From the NCBI GenBank assembly GCA_029204225.1, contig CM055103.1, positions 54,057,147 through 54,121,146 on the forward strand: 64,000 nt of DNA, read 5' to 3'. Shown in pieces: positions 43,061 to 55,030 of this stretch (positions are counted from its first letter, which is position 1; each line of letters opens with the position of its first letter). Source of the stretch: Diphasiastrum complanatum (Eukaryota > Streptophyta > Lycopodiopsida > Lycopodiales > Lycopodiaceae). The notes under the pieces were generated by a model. The model made no database searches, had not been told where the DNA came from, and saw nothing but the letters and a program-made list of their open reading frames with translations. The translations under genes were made by a program, and so were the position numbers.

Positions 43061-45690
43061 ATATCCCCCACCAAAACTGGTGGCGGTCCCACGACACCTG
43101 CAATATGCAGTTATTAGGGACTTTTATTGGCTTCACGCCTATCTTAATTAAATGATACAGCACCTTCTCCATAAAGTCAAGGCGTGCCGTATTGAAATCC
43201 AAATTATGCGGCAGGAAAAAACGGTGGGCTCCGGCAATCCACTTGGAAGTTGTCCATGAGGTGAAGCGGGATTCCCAAGAGCCTCCCATCATAGCCGCAC
43301 GAAAATACAGTCGAGCAATCGGCAGCTGATCTTTGATTTGCTCTGAGGCCATCAGCTTATTTGGATCAAATGCCAGGGTAGGAAGGCAATCATCCCATTT
43401 GGTTGCCACTGACGCCAACAGAGTTAGATCTTTGGCAAACATTGCCGATTGTCGCACCGTTGCTCATGTGGATGCTGCTTTAAGAAGGTCTGGATCTGGT
43501 CCTCGACGCTGATGGGCCTTCTGAATAAATGGCTTGTCCTTGATGAGGATGGACACACTTGTACTGTCGGTATAGTTGGTGGTTGATCTGCTAGATCTGG
43601 AGCTCCCCCCTGGTCCATGCTTGAATCAACCCCTGTATCCATCTGTACAGCTTCTTGGCGCGAAGGGGAGAATTGTGGCATGACCGAGATGGGGATTTGT
43701 AGTCCGGCTTCCAACACTTGAACGGCAGCTTTTTCATAAGCGTTGATGGTCTCTTTTGCCTTTGCCAACTCGGTTGAAGCTGCTCCTTTGAACCTATCAA
43801 AGCGGCCTTGGAATCCCTGAAGGGCCACTTTGTATGTTTCCACTTTCTTGAACAAATATGCAATCTCCGTCGGTGTGACTGGATGATCGGGTATTTGTGT
43901 TTGCAGATATGCATCACGCTCAAGGGTAGTCGCATCCAATTCACCTTGAAGCCGTGTGCGATCTTGTTCGGCCATTTGTGATTGCCCCTTCAGCAGCTGC
44001 ACCTGTTGCTTGGCATCTTGCACTGCCTTATCTACCTGATCTTCTGTGGTTGTCAGGGCATTTTGCAAGGAGCTGATGTAGGTTTCCAAGTGATCAGCTT
44101 GTTGTTGGGCCAATGTCTTTTCGCTTTCAGCCTTTTCTTCATGTTGCTTGGCTATTTTCACCTCTCGATCCAGTTGGACAATTTTTTGGCTGATCAGCGT
44201 GTTTTCGGATCCTAAATTAGAGATCCTCTGCTCCATTTCCTTCTTCTTATCCAGCATAGACTGGATCACTTGCCCAAGGCTTGAAACTAACTCGAGAGCA
44301 TCACCAGAATCAACAATCGTGGAGGTGGCCGCAACAGGAGACCCTGATGGTACTGTCCTTGGTAGGCGTGGAATAGGTGCCAAGGTATCTTCTTCTTCAA
44401 AAATATCCTCGTCTTCAAACCCTTCAGGCACCGTGGCATCGAACTGCTTCGGTGACTATACCGTTGTGCCGACCCGAAGTGTGGCTGGGCTACCCTATGT
44501 GGGTGGTTGTTGACTGGCATCTTCGACACCAACAGTAACTTCATGGATATGCCCGAATCCTCTTTCAGGGAATTGGGATTCAAAGGGTGCTGGGCTCTAG
44601 GGCATTTCAAAGATTTCGGTGGCCCCAAGGGGGTCGGAATCATCGAACATATCCATGAAGAACTGTGTGTTGGGTGAGGTTGCTTCGGTGTGTGGGGGTG
44701 AGGCGGCCTGGGCAGCTGTGATGGGAATGGTAGGCCCAATGGTCACATACTGTCCTTGTATGGGAGCAGAGGCGAGGGAGCATCAGAGGCGATGGGAATG
44801 AGAAGTTTAGTGCGAACAGCAGCAGGGGGTGGAAGCGCAGCTGACGAGGTATGCCTAGTCGACGTCGTGATGCGGAAGGCGAGTCAGGAATTACGATCTC
44901 ATTGTGTGAACGACGACGACTATGAGAACTTGAGGCTTGATGAGATGACTCGACCGGCGCTTCTTCGTAAATCGAAAGCACAAAATCTAGGTGGAAGCCA
45001 TGGATTCTGTTTTCTAAGTGAGAAGCCGCTAAGAGGGAAAATAGAGAGCCAGCGGTAAACTACTGCTTTGTATTGGCCTTAATAGCTTGCTTGAGCTCAC
45101 CAGAAACAGTCTTGAACCAGTTATATGGTTCAAGAGGGGCTTTCGCCAACTTTATGTGGGAATCCACTATCCTGTGAAGGATTTGAGATGTGATGCAGTC
45201 TTTCCCGAGGTTGCCAACCATCAGGGAATGATTCAACAATTGGGCAGCGGCGTGGATGGAAGGCTCAATGATGGCTTCCAGAAGGTAGCCATCATTAGTC
45301 CAATGCAGATCGTTGGTGAGGTCAATGTATGGCTTGATGGCCTGTTTGGCATGCTTGTGATTGGGTGAGGTGTGCATACCGGATGAGATTCCTATAGCTG
45401 CAAGTGCGGCCTCTGTGACGCACACCTTGTGTGTGGCTCCTTGGAAGGTGATGTAAAACTTGGATTTCTTCCTTCCACGTACTGAAGGCAAGAGTGATGA
45501 GATCCATATTGATGCGTCCTGAAAAGGCTCTCTCATGAATACCCATTGCAGTAAGTAGAGGCTCCGCAAGGGTCATCCACTGAGTGACCATGCTTGTGCT
45601 AGGAAGAATCATGATGTCTGTTGCAGATGGGACATCACGATGGATAGTATAGCGCGGAGACTAGGAAGTATCGGTAGAAGACATGATGAT
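43061..45690 (-). pseudogene. Minus-strand LTR-element protein with long coiled coil, frameshifted
   Basis: The minus strand begins MSSTDTS at about 45682 with an early stop, then SMVTQWMTLAEPLLTAMGIH. After a frameshift near 45475 it continues VRGRKKSKFYITFQGATHK, CVTEAALAAIGIS and NWFKTVSGELKQAIKANTKQ (stop 45060). Further pieces are SHSRRRSHNEIVIPDSPSAS (about 44900) and a 335-codon frame 44431-43424. That frame has a heptad-rich coiled coil from about residue 50 to 200 (MEQRISNLGSENTLISQKI, AQQQADHLETYISSLQNAL). The end is WDDCLPTLAFDP...FWWG just before the polypurine tract at 43061. I do not recognise the family. Position beside a PPT and LTR indicates a non-autonomous LTR element; the protein may be Gag-like. 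Confidence 0.5.
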
Positions 45691-46488
45691 CAGAAATGAA
45701 TTATAACCGCGTGAGAGTGTATCAGAAGGCAATGCAGGAAATTTGGAAGGCTTTGGTCACAAGAAAAATTCGCAAGAGCTTCGCTAGCACAAGTGAGGAA
45801 TGAATCAAATTCAGCCAACTTATAGGTGAATTTGGTGTTATGTGCCCTCATTTGCAGATGTTTAGGTGTCTAAAACCAGAGGCAAAGTTGAATTCAATTC
45901 ACATTACCAAGATAGCAAGTTTTGCTTGCTCCAAGCATTGATTTCTAAGCGAGTTTTGGAGGTGATTTCATAGAGGAGGATTTCTAGCATTCAAGGAGAG
46001 GGAAGATCAGAAATTTGGGGACTCTTCAAGGCTGTTATAAGGTGTAGAGGACACCTCCTAAAGTGATTTAGGTTCAGTCCAACCATTGCTTGACTTATGC
46101 ATCAAATTAGATCAATTTTTCATCAATTTTTGCTTCTGATTGGATAGTAGATTGTGTTGCATCCTCATTAAGTTCCATTTAGATCTTTTACAAGGGATTT
46201 TGGATGTATATTAGGTTGCTGAAATTCACTCTTGATCAGATCATTTGGAAGCTTTAATGTTCTTTATAGAAAGAGGGGCAATTCTACTAGTATTGTCTAC
46301 TTCAATCAAGAAGTGCATTGTTTCTAGTATTCTATGATTTGATTTTGTTAAAGATCATTATTAGATCTTTATAGGAAGTCTATTACTGATCTTTTCAGGT
46401 CCCTAAGAAGTGGGATAAGGTAGATCTTCAATCAAATCAATATAAGTAACCTTCATTTGTGTCAAGTCCTTGATTAGGAGACTAGATG

Positions 46489-47300
46489 GCATCTTTAAAT
46501 GCATATCTTTTGGATACTAATGAAAGGCTAACAAAACTAACTATTCCATATGGAAAGTTAGAATGGAATCCATCATGATCATGCAAGATCTGATGGAGAT
46601 TGTAAATGGTAAGGAGGGTGAACCTATTCATCCTCAAGAAAAAGCCAAATACATCAAGAGGTGCAATGTTGCACTACATTGCATAAAAATGAATATTGCA
46701 AATGAACTCTTAAGAGAGGTAGGAGATTGCACTTCGGCTCAAGATGCTTGGGAGACTTTGCAAAAGGTCTATGAATCCAAGAACCAAACTAGGATGTTAG
46801 CTTTGAATAATCAAAGGAGCATAAGCTTTTCGCTTCTAAAAGGAGGAGGTCTAGATATAGGCGACAAATGTAGGACAGATTGAAGGTGAAGTGCTACTAT
46901 TGTAGCATTATGCCTCGGAATGCTTCAAGAGGAAGCAAGATCAAAGCCAAGCCAACATGAGCAAAGAGGAGGAGGAGGAGAGTTCACATGAGGACTCTCT
47001 CATGATGTCCATATTTTCTTCAACAAGCTTCAAAGGAGAAGATCCTTGGTGGATTGACTCGGGTGCTAGTTCACACATGACTAGCAAAAGATTGATGGAC
47101 CTATAAAGCCTATGTATACAGCAAATGATGAAGCTTGTAAGATTGAAGGAGTTGGTAGCATTCCCCTTTGCTTAGGATCTTCCAAAAAGATCAACATAGA
47201 AGGTGTTTTGTACATTCCTACAATAACAAAGAATCTACTAAGTGTGGGTCAAATGGTAGAGAATGGTTTCAATGTTGAATTTGCTTCAAATGAATGTTGA
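46489..47300 (+). pseudogene. Copia gag-protease fragment, interrupted
   Basis: ATG at 46489 (MASLNAYLLDTNERLTKL) shifts frame before 46563, then continues as copia UBN2-type Gag: QEKAKYIKRCNVALHCIKMN and SAQDAWETLQKVYESK. A broken zinc-knuckle region (about 46885-46940) leads to the acidic KEEEEESSHEDS and protease motif DSGASSHM (about 47067). IEGVLYIPTITKNLLSVGQM follows up to 47300. It is the same family as the fragments at 25326 and 34540 and is cut at 47300 by the element described next. Confidence 0.8.
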
Positions 47301-49075
47301 TGTAAAACTATCATTACCATGCATTCTGAAGTATGTGGAAGGTAATATTGGATCATTGTTGGTCCATCGTTGGACAGCCTACCATATATATCAACATTTT
47401 GATTCTCTTGCTAATGATAGATCGTTGCAGGTCCATCGCTAGACAACAACAAGTCTACCTTCAACAAGCACTCCAAAAATGAGTATGCTTCATCGCTGGT
47501 CCATCGCTAGACAGCGGAAAGTATATGACGTATATATCAAGCCAAACACAAGTTGTATGGACCCTCATTGATCCATCGTTGGACAGCGGGTTCATAGACA
47601 AGTGTCGACACTGAATGTCAGTTGTTATCCATGTACAAAATAAGTATAGCAACTTAGCAACTTATAGTATTTAATGAAATAATGCAGTCCAATCTTCCCT
47701 ACATAAAGTGATAAATAGAGATAGGCCACACCATATCCTTACCGTATCAGGGCATTCCGCCATTTTGATAAGTCTTATGGTATTTGTCCATATCCATCTA
47801 TGGAATTAAAACATACGTACTCGAAAATTGACTATGCTACATAAATTGGAACTAGCAAACAAGGGATACCGTGGATTAGTACTCAAGTATGGGGGCAAAT
47901 CCATACCAAACCGATACGTGGACCTTTTGTATAAAACGAAGGTAATGCACCGTTTTCGTAACCCTTGAGCATATCCATCCAAGAGCCCGCTAGCTATCGC
48001 TCTGTCTTATACATTCTAAATACTAATCGTGTCTTAAGGGTAAAGCAATACTTGTGTGCGCTTAAACATGACCAAGCATTTTAACACTTGTAATAGGACG
48101 AGGGCAAATCCATGTCGTTCCAATCCCTATGAGTGCAACGATCTATTGCACAACTCCATGTGCATTAAGAACATCTAGGTTATCAATACTTGTTTCATTG
48201 GTTTATACCTATCTAAATGGGAAACAACTGAAAAACAATCATAAGTGTCGTCTTATTAAGTGAGATATGTTGTGTCTTTTATGAAAAACAAAATTAGATT
48301 GGTCGTTATTCCTTTTCCAATTGTAGGTAGGATAAGAACGTTTTCCTATTTTTTATCACTGTCTTGCCACCAATCGTCCATACATACTTATATTCGTGTA
48401 AATATGATCACGTTATTGTAAAGTAGTTAACGAAACAACGTTTTTCATCACTAACCTGAATGGATGTCATGAGAGAATCGTGTGAGGAAGTCACGATGGG
48501 TACGAAGAATGTTTCCTTCAAAGAATGGCAATCAACAAGTTTGAATCTATTTATTGCCATGGATTAATATCAGTTATAGAACCAATACGTAATGACAGAA
48601 GCCCGTATTTATATTTGAAACAAAATTGTTTCTAAAACTAGCTAAAAAAGCATAGTATCATATGCATGCTACCATTACATCGAAGCACCATGTTGTTTGC
48701 CATTTACATACCTGTATCAGAGCGTTTTTCGAATCAAAAAAGGAATAGCAGTGCAATTCTGCAATCTATAAGCCGTTGTAAAGTAAGATACATATTTCAC
48801 TCAATGTCATTGTCCATATTCAACTTACAACAAATTGTAAGCACTACGTTGATTATGAGCAAGAAAATTAAGAAGTTGGTAGCCAACGATGGACCATTTT
48901 CCCACTAAAGAGACATTGTAATAGAATCTGTAATGTGGCTCCATCGTTGTCCAACCAACGATGGAAGTCTTTGTTTGAGCTAACATGTGCGTGAGAGAAT
49001 ATAGTGTTGATCCAACAATATGTAAACCAGTGCATCGCTGTCCAAAAATGTGTATATATCAACATTCAAGCATTC
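47301..49075. mobile_element. Non-coding DNA-transposon-like insertion with subterminal repeats
   Basis: Copies of GGTCCATCGTTGGACAGC-like motifs cluster at one end (47361, 47431, 47498, 47571). At the other end related motifs appear in both orientations (CCAACGATGGACC at 48883; CCATCGTTGTCC at 48940; CCAACGATGG at 48955; GCATCGCTGTCC at 49032). Clustered short motifs near both ends are typical of subterminal transposase-binding repeats. About 1.3 kb between them shows no coding capacity. Exact termini and target duplication were not resolved. Confidence 0.5.
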
Positions 49076-49822
49076 ACATGCATGCTTAAGCTACTTTTTA
49101 GACTAGAAACAACCAAGAGGAGCGCGCTGCTAGTGCTACCCCAGCGCACTATCACATAAAAAAAATTTGTTTCTTTCTTCATACACATACCAACTGCTAT
49201 TAAAACAAGCAAAAGTGTAGTCATATAAGCTATGGAAACGCGTTTTAACAGCCATTTGCAAAGGTGTGAAATCCTTGACTAACCAATTTAGCAAGAGATT
49301 TTGAGGAGTCACCAATTCTAGAGCATGCTAGAGTGCTTTCTATTCAAAATCAAGCATTTTTCATGTGTAGAACTGATTTTTTGTAAATAAAAACTCAATA
49401 TAGGGCAAAATACTTGAAGTAAGTCGATTTCACACTTTGTTTGGTGGAATGTGGCAACTTTAATTGCATTGGATAGATCTTATTGCATTCTTCAAGAATC
49501 TTCATCAAGCTTGTAGCATCTGCATATAGAAAGTGACAATTTTTTGTACCTTTGTAGAAACTCTATTTTTGATTGGAACTCTTGTGTTTAACGTTGTTGG
49601 ACTTTTCAAGAGTGTATCGCAATCTTACAAAGTACAAAAGTTCATAAGATTGTAGGTTGATCATCAAGTATCTTTCATTCTATGTGTTGGATTTGCTAGT
49701 TTTGGAGCAAGAAAGAGATTGTTCCATGTCTTTGTGATTTCTACTTGAGTTCATTTGTTGACATTCAAGAGAGTGCTTTGTGCATTGGAATAGGTTGAAA
49801 GAGAGGATCAAGCCATTGCAAC
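49076..49822 (+). other. AT-rich leader upstream of a copia gag, no gene seen
   Basis: Probably the 5' LTR and/or untranslated leader of the copia element whose gag starts at 49823. No PBS identified with confidence. Confidence 0.35.
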
Positions 49823-50349
49823 ATGGCTACAAATGGAGGCTTCATGTTAGAAAGCAATGATAGGCTTACCTCAAGCAACTATTCTACTTGGAAGGTGAGA
49901 ATGAAGTCTCTCCTTCAGATGAATATTGTTGTAGGTGTGGAGGAAAGACCTTTGGCACCTCAAGAACAATTGAGGTATGATAGGAGGGCAAAGAAATCTC
50001 TTCATGTGATCAAGATGAATGTTACAAATGAACTTCTCAAGGATGTTGGTAAGTGTACGTCATCAAGTGAGGCTTGGGAAGCTTTGAAGAAGCTTTATGA
50101 GTCCAAGTCTACATCAAGGGTACTAACTCTGAGGAGGCAATCTTTCAATGTTTGCAAAAGAAGGATGAAAGTGCTCATGCTTTTGTTTTGAGGTTTAAAG
50201 CATTCAATGAAGAGTTAACATGTATCGATGGAAGCGTTAAGGAGATAGAACTTGTTCAAGTTGTTCTTAATGGCTTGTTGGATGATCATGTTAATCTTGT
50301 TCAAAGTTTTGCTATTCAAAAGACTTTGCCAAGTATGGTGGATTTGTAA
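49823..50349 (+). pseudogene. Copia gag (UBN2-type), single frameshift
   Basis: MATNGGFMLESNDRLTSSNY, STWKVRMKSLL, SSSEAWEALKKLYESKS, then a frameshift at about 50150 into KKDESAHAFVLRFKAFNEEL, and NGLLDDHVNLVQSFA. These are standard Gag landmarks. A Lys/Gly-rich stretch follows to about 50520 with stops, then no protease. It is related to but distinct from the 46.5-kb gag. The copy is truncated, abutting an inverted LTR-like repeat. Confidence 0.8.
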
Positions 50350-50599
50350 GAGATCTTGATGAATGAGGACTTTAGGCTTCTATCAATAGGAGGATCTACT
50401 TCCATTTCTCAAGTTTGAGAGGAGGAGGCTATGTTCTGAAAAGGCAAGTTCAAGGGCAAAGGCAAAGGCAAGTGGTCTAAAGGGCAAGAACAAGATCGAT
50501 GGAGCAACAAGGTCTAGGCCTCAATGGATGGTCGTCGTCCCAACAAATGAAACAATGAACAATGATAACTGATGATAAGGATCTGGATTACTTGGAGAA

Positions 50600-51235
50600 C
50601 AAAGTTATGATAGAGCTGTTTTGATTGTGTTGATTAAGAGTATTAGTGTAGAAGTCTTAGACTACCATAAAGAGAGATTGTAGGAAACAATTAGGCATCT
50701 GAGACAGTCATGCAATTCTCTAATACTAATATTCTCATATAAAGAAATGTAAGAACGATTAGACGTCAAAGACAACCATACATTTTTTCGTTCATGATAC
50801 TTGCGGAAGAAGAGTGAGAGTTAATTAACATTCAACGGAATGCAATGATATAGAACAATAGCAAATATGTATATTTAGTGTTGTAATAACAACTAACAGA
50901 TCACAAAACAATTGCACTGATAAGCGCATGATCCTACTTACAGAAGCGAAACAGTTACTATACTTTTGAATATTCACTCTCTCTCTATATTCTCTAACTC
51001 TAAGGAGTTAGATACTATGAAGACCAATTTTGGTCTTTTGATCTCTGTCATGTAGACTTCAAATCAATCTTGTATCAATTACGAGTCATATTATTTTTCC
51101 AATTGCTTATTTACTTATATAGCAGCTGGATCATCTTGTATTTATTAACCAGTTGTTTAACTAATCAATTATGTCAGTTATTATTGGAGCGTGAAGACGT
51201 AACAATCTGTACGTGAAATTTTGTGTAAATCTACA
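50600..51235 (-). repeat. LTR-like repeat (family A), minus orientation
   Basis: Reverse-complement counterpart of 19276-19880: AATTAGGCATCTGAGACAGTC (about 50680), GATTAGACGTCAAAGACAACC (about 50758), GACCAATTTTGGTCTTTTGATC (about 51023), CTTATATAGCAG (minus-strand TATA, about 51115) and GGAGCGTGAAGACGTAAC (about 51187). Confidence 0.55.
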
Positions 51236-52195
51236 GAATGTAGCATTTTTTGCATTCTTCAAGAAAAATGTCACATTTTTTTAAGTGCCCAAAATGGCCC
51301 GAAATTCTAAGTAAACACTTTGTCACATTTTTTGCAAAATCCTTTTGTACTCAATGACCACTAGCTTCAAGTTGGTAGTTGCCTATTTTTTTACAAGAGC
51401 TACATTTCATAAAAGTACACAACATAGTGGAACCAATACAAGAATCAGTTACATATTAAAACTTTTTGATAGTTTTATAGAAGAGAAGATTCATTGAAAT
51501 CTTATTCATCTCTAAAGCTCACATCTCACCCCATTCTTGTATTTTATTCATGGATCTCGTGTTTTCTATGACAATGGTATATCTTCAGGAAGAACTCGAC
51601 CTTTTTAGATTCAAATTTGTTTATCTAATTAATATCATGTCTATAATTGTCCAAGCAAGCATATTAGATAATTTATATGCCATTAGAAGGCCTTTGTCAA
51701 CATAATGTCACACTTGGGCCAGTAGAGCCAATAGCATCTTTACATTTTTAGGATCCATGGCCATCCCATATCTACTGAAGCATGACCTATGGTACTCAAA
51801 CTACATACTTGTTTACATTCAGGGTGCTATATGTAATGGAACATGTTTTCAAACATTTTTCTAGCATGATGAGGTGTTGCTTTAGTTATAAAGCTCCACA
51901 AAAATCATTCATAAAAAAATTCCAATCATCATCTAAGATATTATTTTCATTCATTAGCCTCTGGTATGTAATCAATGCATTACATAGGTTGAAAGACATC
52001 ACACGGTCTATGAATATCCACATTGTAGTGATAAAGGTAGTTTTTAACTTATCCTTTTCATCTATGACTATTGATTGCAACTGACAAATAAATTCATGGA
52101 GAATTTGTTCTCATCCAGCCAAATCTTCTAAAACCTAGTCTATGAACGAAAGAACATAATGTTGGATTTCTATCCTCTCTCTCTCCCCCTCCCCC
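51236..52195. other. No gene recognised
   Basis: AT-rich. Only short frames without recognisable motifs. Confidence 0.5.
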
Positions 52196-52199
52196 TAGC

Positions 52200-52700
52200 T
52201 AATCTAGATCCATTCATTTGCTGCATATAATTACTTGTGCAGTCGCACAGTCTACAAAATTACAAAGGTTATTTGATAGTCTGCAAAAATACACAAGATT
52301 GTCTAACAGTCTATATAAATACATGGGAATCATCAACAAGTGTTTGCAAGATGAACTATCAAATCGAAGCCAACTATCGAAGGCAATTATCGAAGCAACT
52401 GTCAAAGGCAACTATCGCAACTTTCAAGCTTTCATGACTGAATAAAGGTTGACATTATTCGACTCTGGCACTCTGTATTTGAGTCCAAGTCAAACAACTC
52501 TCAACGGCTATCGACCATCATCATTGTTGAAGCCTATTTGACCATTAGCTATCGATCTCGATTTGATCTATTGACTATTATGTTTTGACTCTAATCGATT
52601 TCCAATCTTATCTTTCACGATTGGGCAAAATCTTCAACAGAATCAGATTCCATCAGATAGCAACTGTCAACAGTTGAATGCAATGCCTTAATCCATCTTA
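52200..52700 (+). repeat. Diverged repeat rich in ACTATCGA/ACTGTCAA motifs, inverted partner at 54660-55030
   Basis: Motifs such as CAACTATCGAAGGCAA, CAACTGTCAAAGG, GCTATCGACCATCATCATTG and TCTGCAAAAATACA recur in reverse complement at 54660-55030 (GATAGTCGATGGTG, TTTGACAGTCGAG, TTCGATAGTGG, TGTATTTCTGCAGA). Likely two inverted copies of one LTR or repeat. Confidence 0.4.
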
Positions 52701-52840
52701 TAAATGCATGAATTAAGCATTCTTTTGATTATACAGCTAACATGTATATATTCGATAGCGCATCAATGTACATGTTTATCAGCGAATCGACTAATTGTCC
52801 AATGCCTCAATGAATCAATGTGAAACAGAGCACTATATTT

Positions 52841-52973
<133 letters not shown>

Positions 52974-52979
52974 TGGATG

Positions 52980-53990
52980 CTATTTGGTCGTGATATACCT
53001 TGTATTACCAATGAACAAGAGTGATAATTTTTAAAGCCTACTATGGCTTTTTTACAAAACCTTGACCAAGTGAATCTCAATCCGATTGGTGACATATATA
53101 TAACCACAACAAGAATAACCTCATAAAATTTTTTTTTTGAAAAGAAGGGTGGTTATTGGGAGACGCAATGACTTGCCCTACAAGCTTCAGATGAATAGAG
53201 AGGATTTATTCTCCCTCAATGCTTTGAATCCAACGATGGGCATCATAGTCCATAGAGTGCCTTGTTTATGCTTGAAGGAACTATAAAGAGATGGACTCCT
53301 CTCTCTTTTGTTTTTTCTCTGCTCTTTCTCTTACAAATGCTAATCGATGTGGGCAAGCAAGCTCATTCGTAGTCCACAATGGAGCGCAGACCCATAAGAA
53401 GCTTTTCAGACATTTGCAAACTCACCAGTTTTTAGGTATGTAGGAGGTTGTTGGCCAGTGATCCACTTCTAATTTGATTGTATACTTTTCAAAAGTGTTT
53501 TTTGATATACATTTTAGGATTTGTACGCTGGTTCACAATGGATAAGCGCCCATATAGATGCACATTTTTGTGTACTTTTTGCATACATTACATATGGCAA
53601 AAGAGCGGTATTCTAGTCCAAACTCTACTTTTTGCAGTGTGCTTTTACTGATCCTACATAACTTTCACAAGTAGGGTTTAAGATTGTGTTTCCAGCCATA
53701 TTCGTGGCTATAAATATACCTACCAATCGGCTCTTATCAAAGGTAGGAATATGCTATTGACTAATATAATTTCAAGCTTTCCTCTGTGCAAACTAGCAAA
53801 GGTTCTATTGTATAAGTTATTGATAGTATCTTGTCTTTTGGTTTTCTATTAGGAGTAGTAGAGGCCATTGAGGTTTGTACTAAGCAGGGGCTACTTTGTG
53901 TGAAATAATAGTTGGATAGACATATGGAGCACACACTGAATAGCTTGCACAAAATAGAGAGAGAGGAACCAAGAGGCTAGTTATGCTGGT
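52980..53990. other. No gene recognised
   Basis: AT-rich spacer. Short frames only, no motifs. Confidence 0.5.
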
Positions 53991-55030
53991 GTCACTGATG
54001 CCTGACTTTGATAGGAGATGATTCAGACCTCACCAAACAAAGAAAAACAATGGATTATAAAGGATCGAATTGAACTATCAAATTCAGAATATCACTTAGA
54101 TTGATCTTTTAACTAGTAGAATATTGTGTAGGTGTTTTAGATAGCCATGAAGAGGGCAAAATAATTAGGCGTCTGTGATAGCCATGCACTCTTTGAATCA
54201 GATATTCTATTTAGTCATTGGAGCAAGTTTTAATAACAGAAAGAGAAACAAATTAGAGAACATACGACAATACTAATGCACGTAAAACAAATAAAAATCT
54301 GTATGTTAGCTATTTTATAAAATAACAACAATCAGATTATGAATCATGTGCCTAAAAATGGTTCACAATATTGTGTGCTATGCGTTGTGTGTGATCCTAC
54401 TATGCTTGTTACAGATTGAAACAATATCTTTACTTCTTGAATTACTCTCACTCTCTCTCTATCTTCGATTCCGAAAAATCAGATAATCTATGGTTTCGAA
54501 CTCTTGATCACACATCATAGCCTTTTTTTATTTTATTGTATATATACAAGTTTACAAAGATCATTGCTAAGTAATGTGTTTAGGCACAATGTAGAGTTAA
54601 GGCTAAACTGTTTAAACTGTACATAGACACATGTTCGAATGGTGATGTAGTCTAGAATAGATCTAGTAGAGGAAGAGCTCATTTTCAAGTGGTACCATTT
54701 GACAGTCGAGACCCATAGTTCAACACTTCGATAGTGGAGATAGTTTGATAGTGTCGGTAGTTCGGTGATGATTGTTGATAGTCGATGGTGACGATCGTGC
54801 ACACAATCGATCATGTCAATGGTTTTGCCTGATAGCTTGAATTTGAACTAGAGTGTCATAGTCGATTCATTGCTTTGTTTTGAATCTCTATGTATTTCTG
54901 CAGACGGTTCGAATATGCACGTAAATATACAAACTCTTTCAAATAACAGTTCACTTCTGCAGACTGCTATAGAAAGTGAGTATTTACATTATAGAGGAGT
55001 ACTTAGAAGATGAATGTTTAGTGAGTAGGA
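53991..55030 (-). repeat. LTR-like repeat related to family A, minus orientation
   Basis: AATTAGGCGTCTGTGATAGCC at about 54153, a CTCTCACT-rich stretch followed by ATCAGATAATCTATGG (about 54440-54500), and the inverted ACTATCGA-rich region noted above. It shares order of landmarks with 50600-51235 but is more diverged. Confidence 0.4.
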
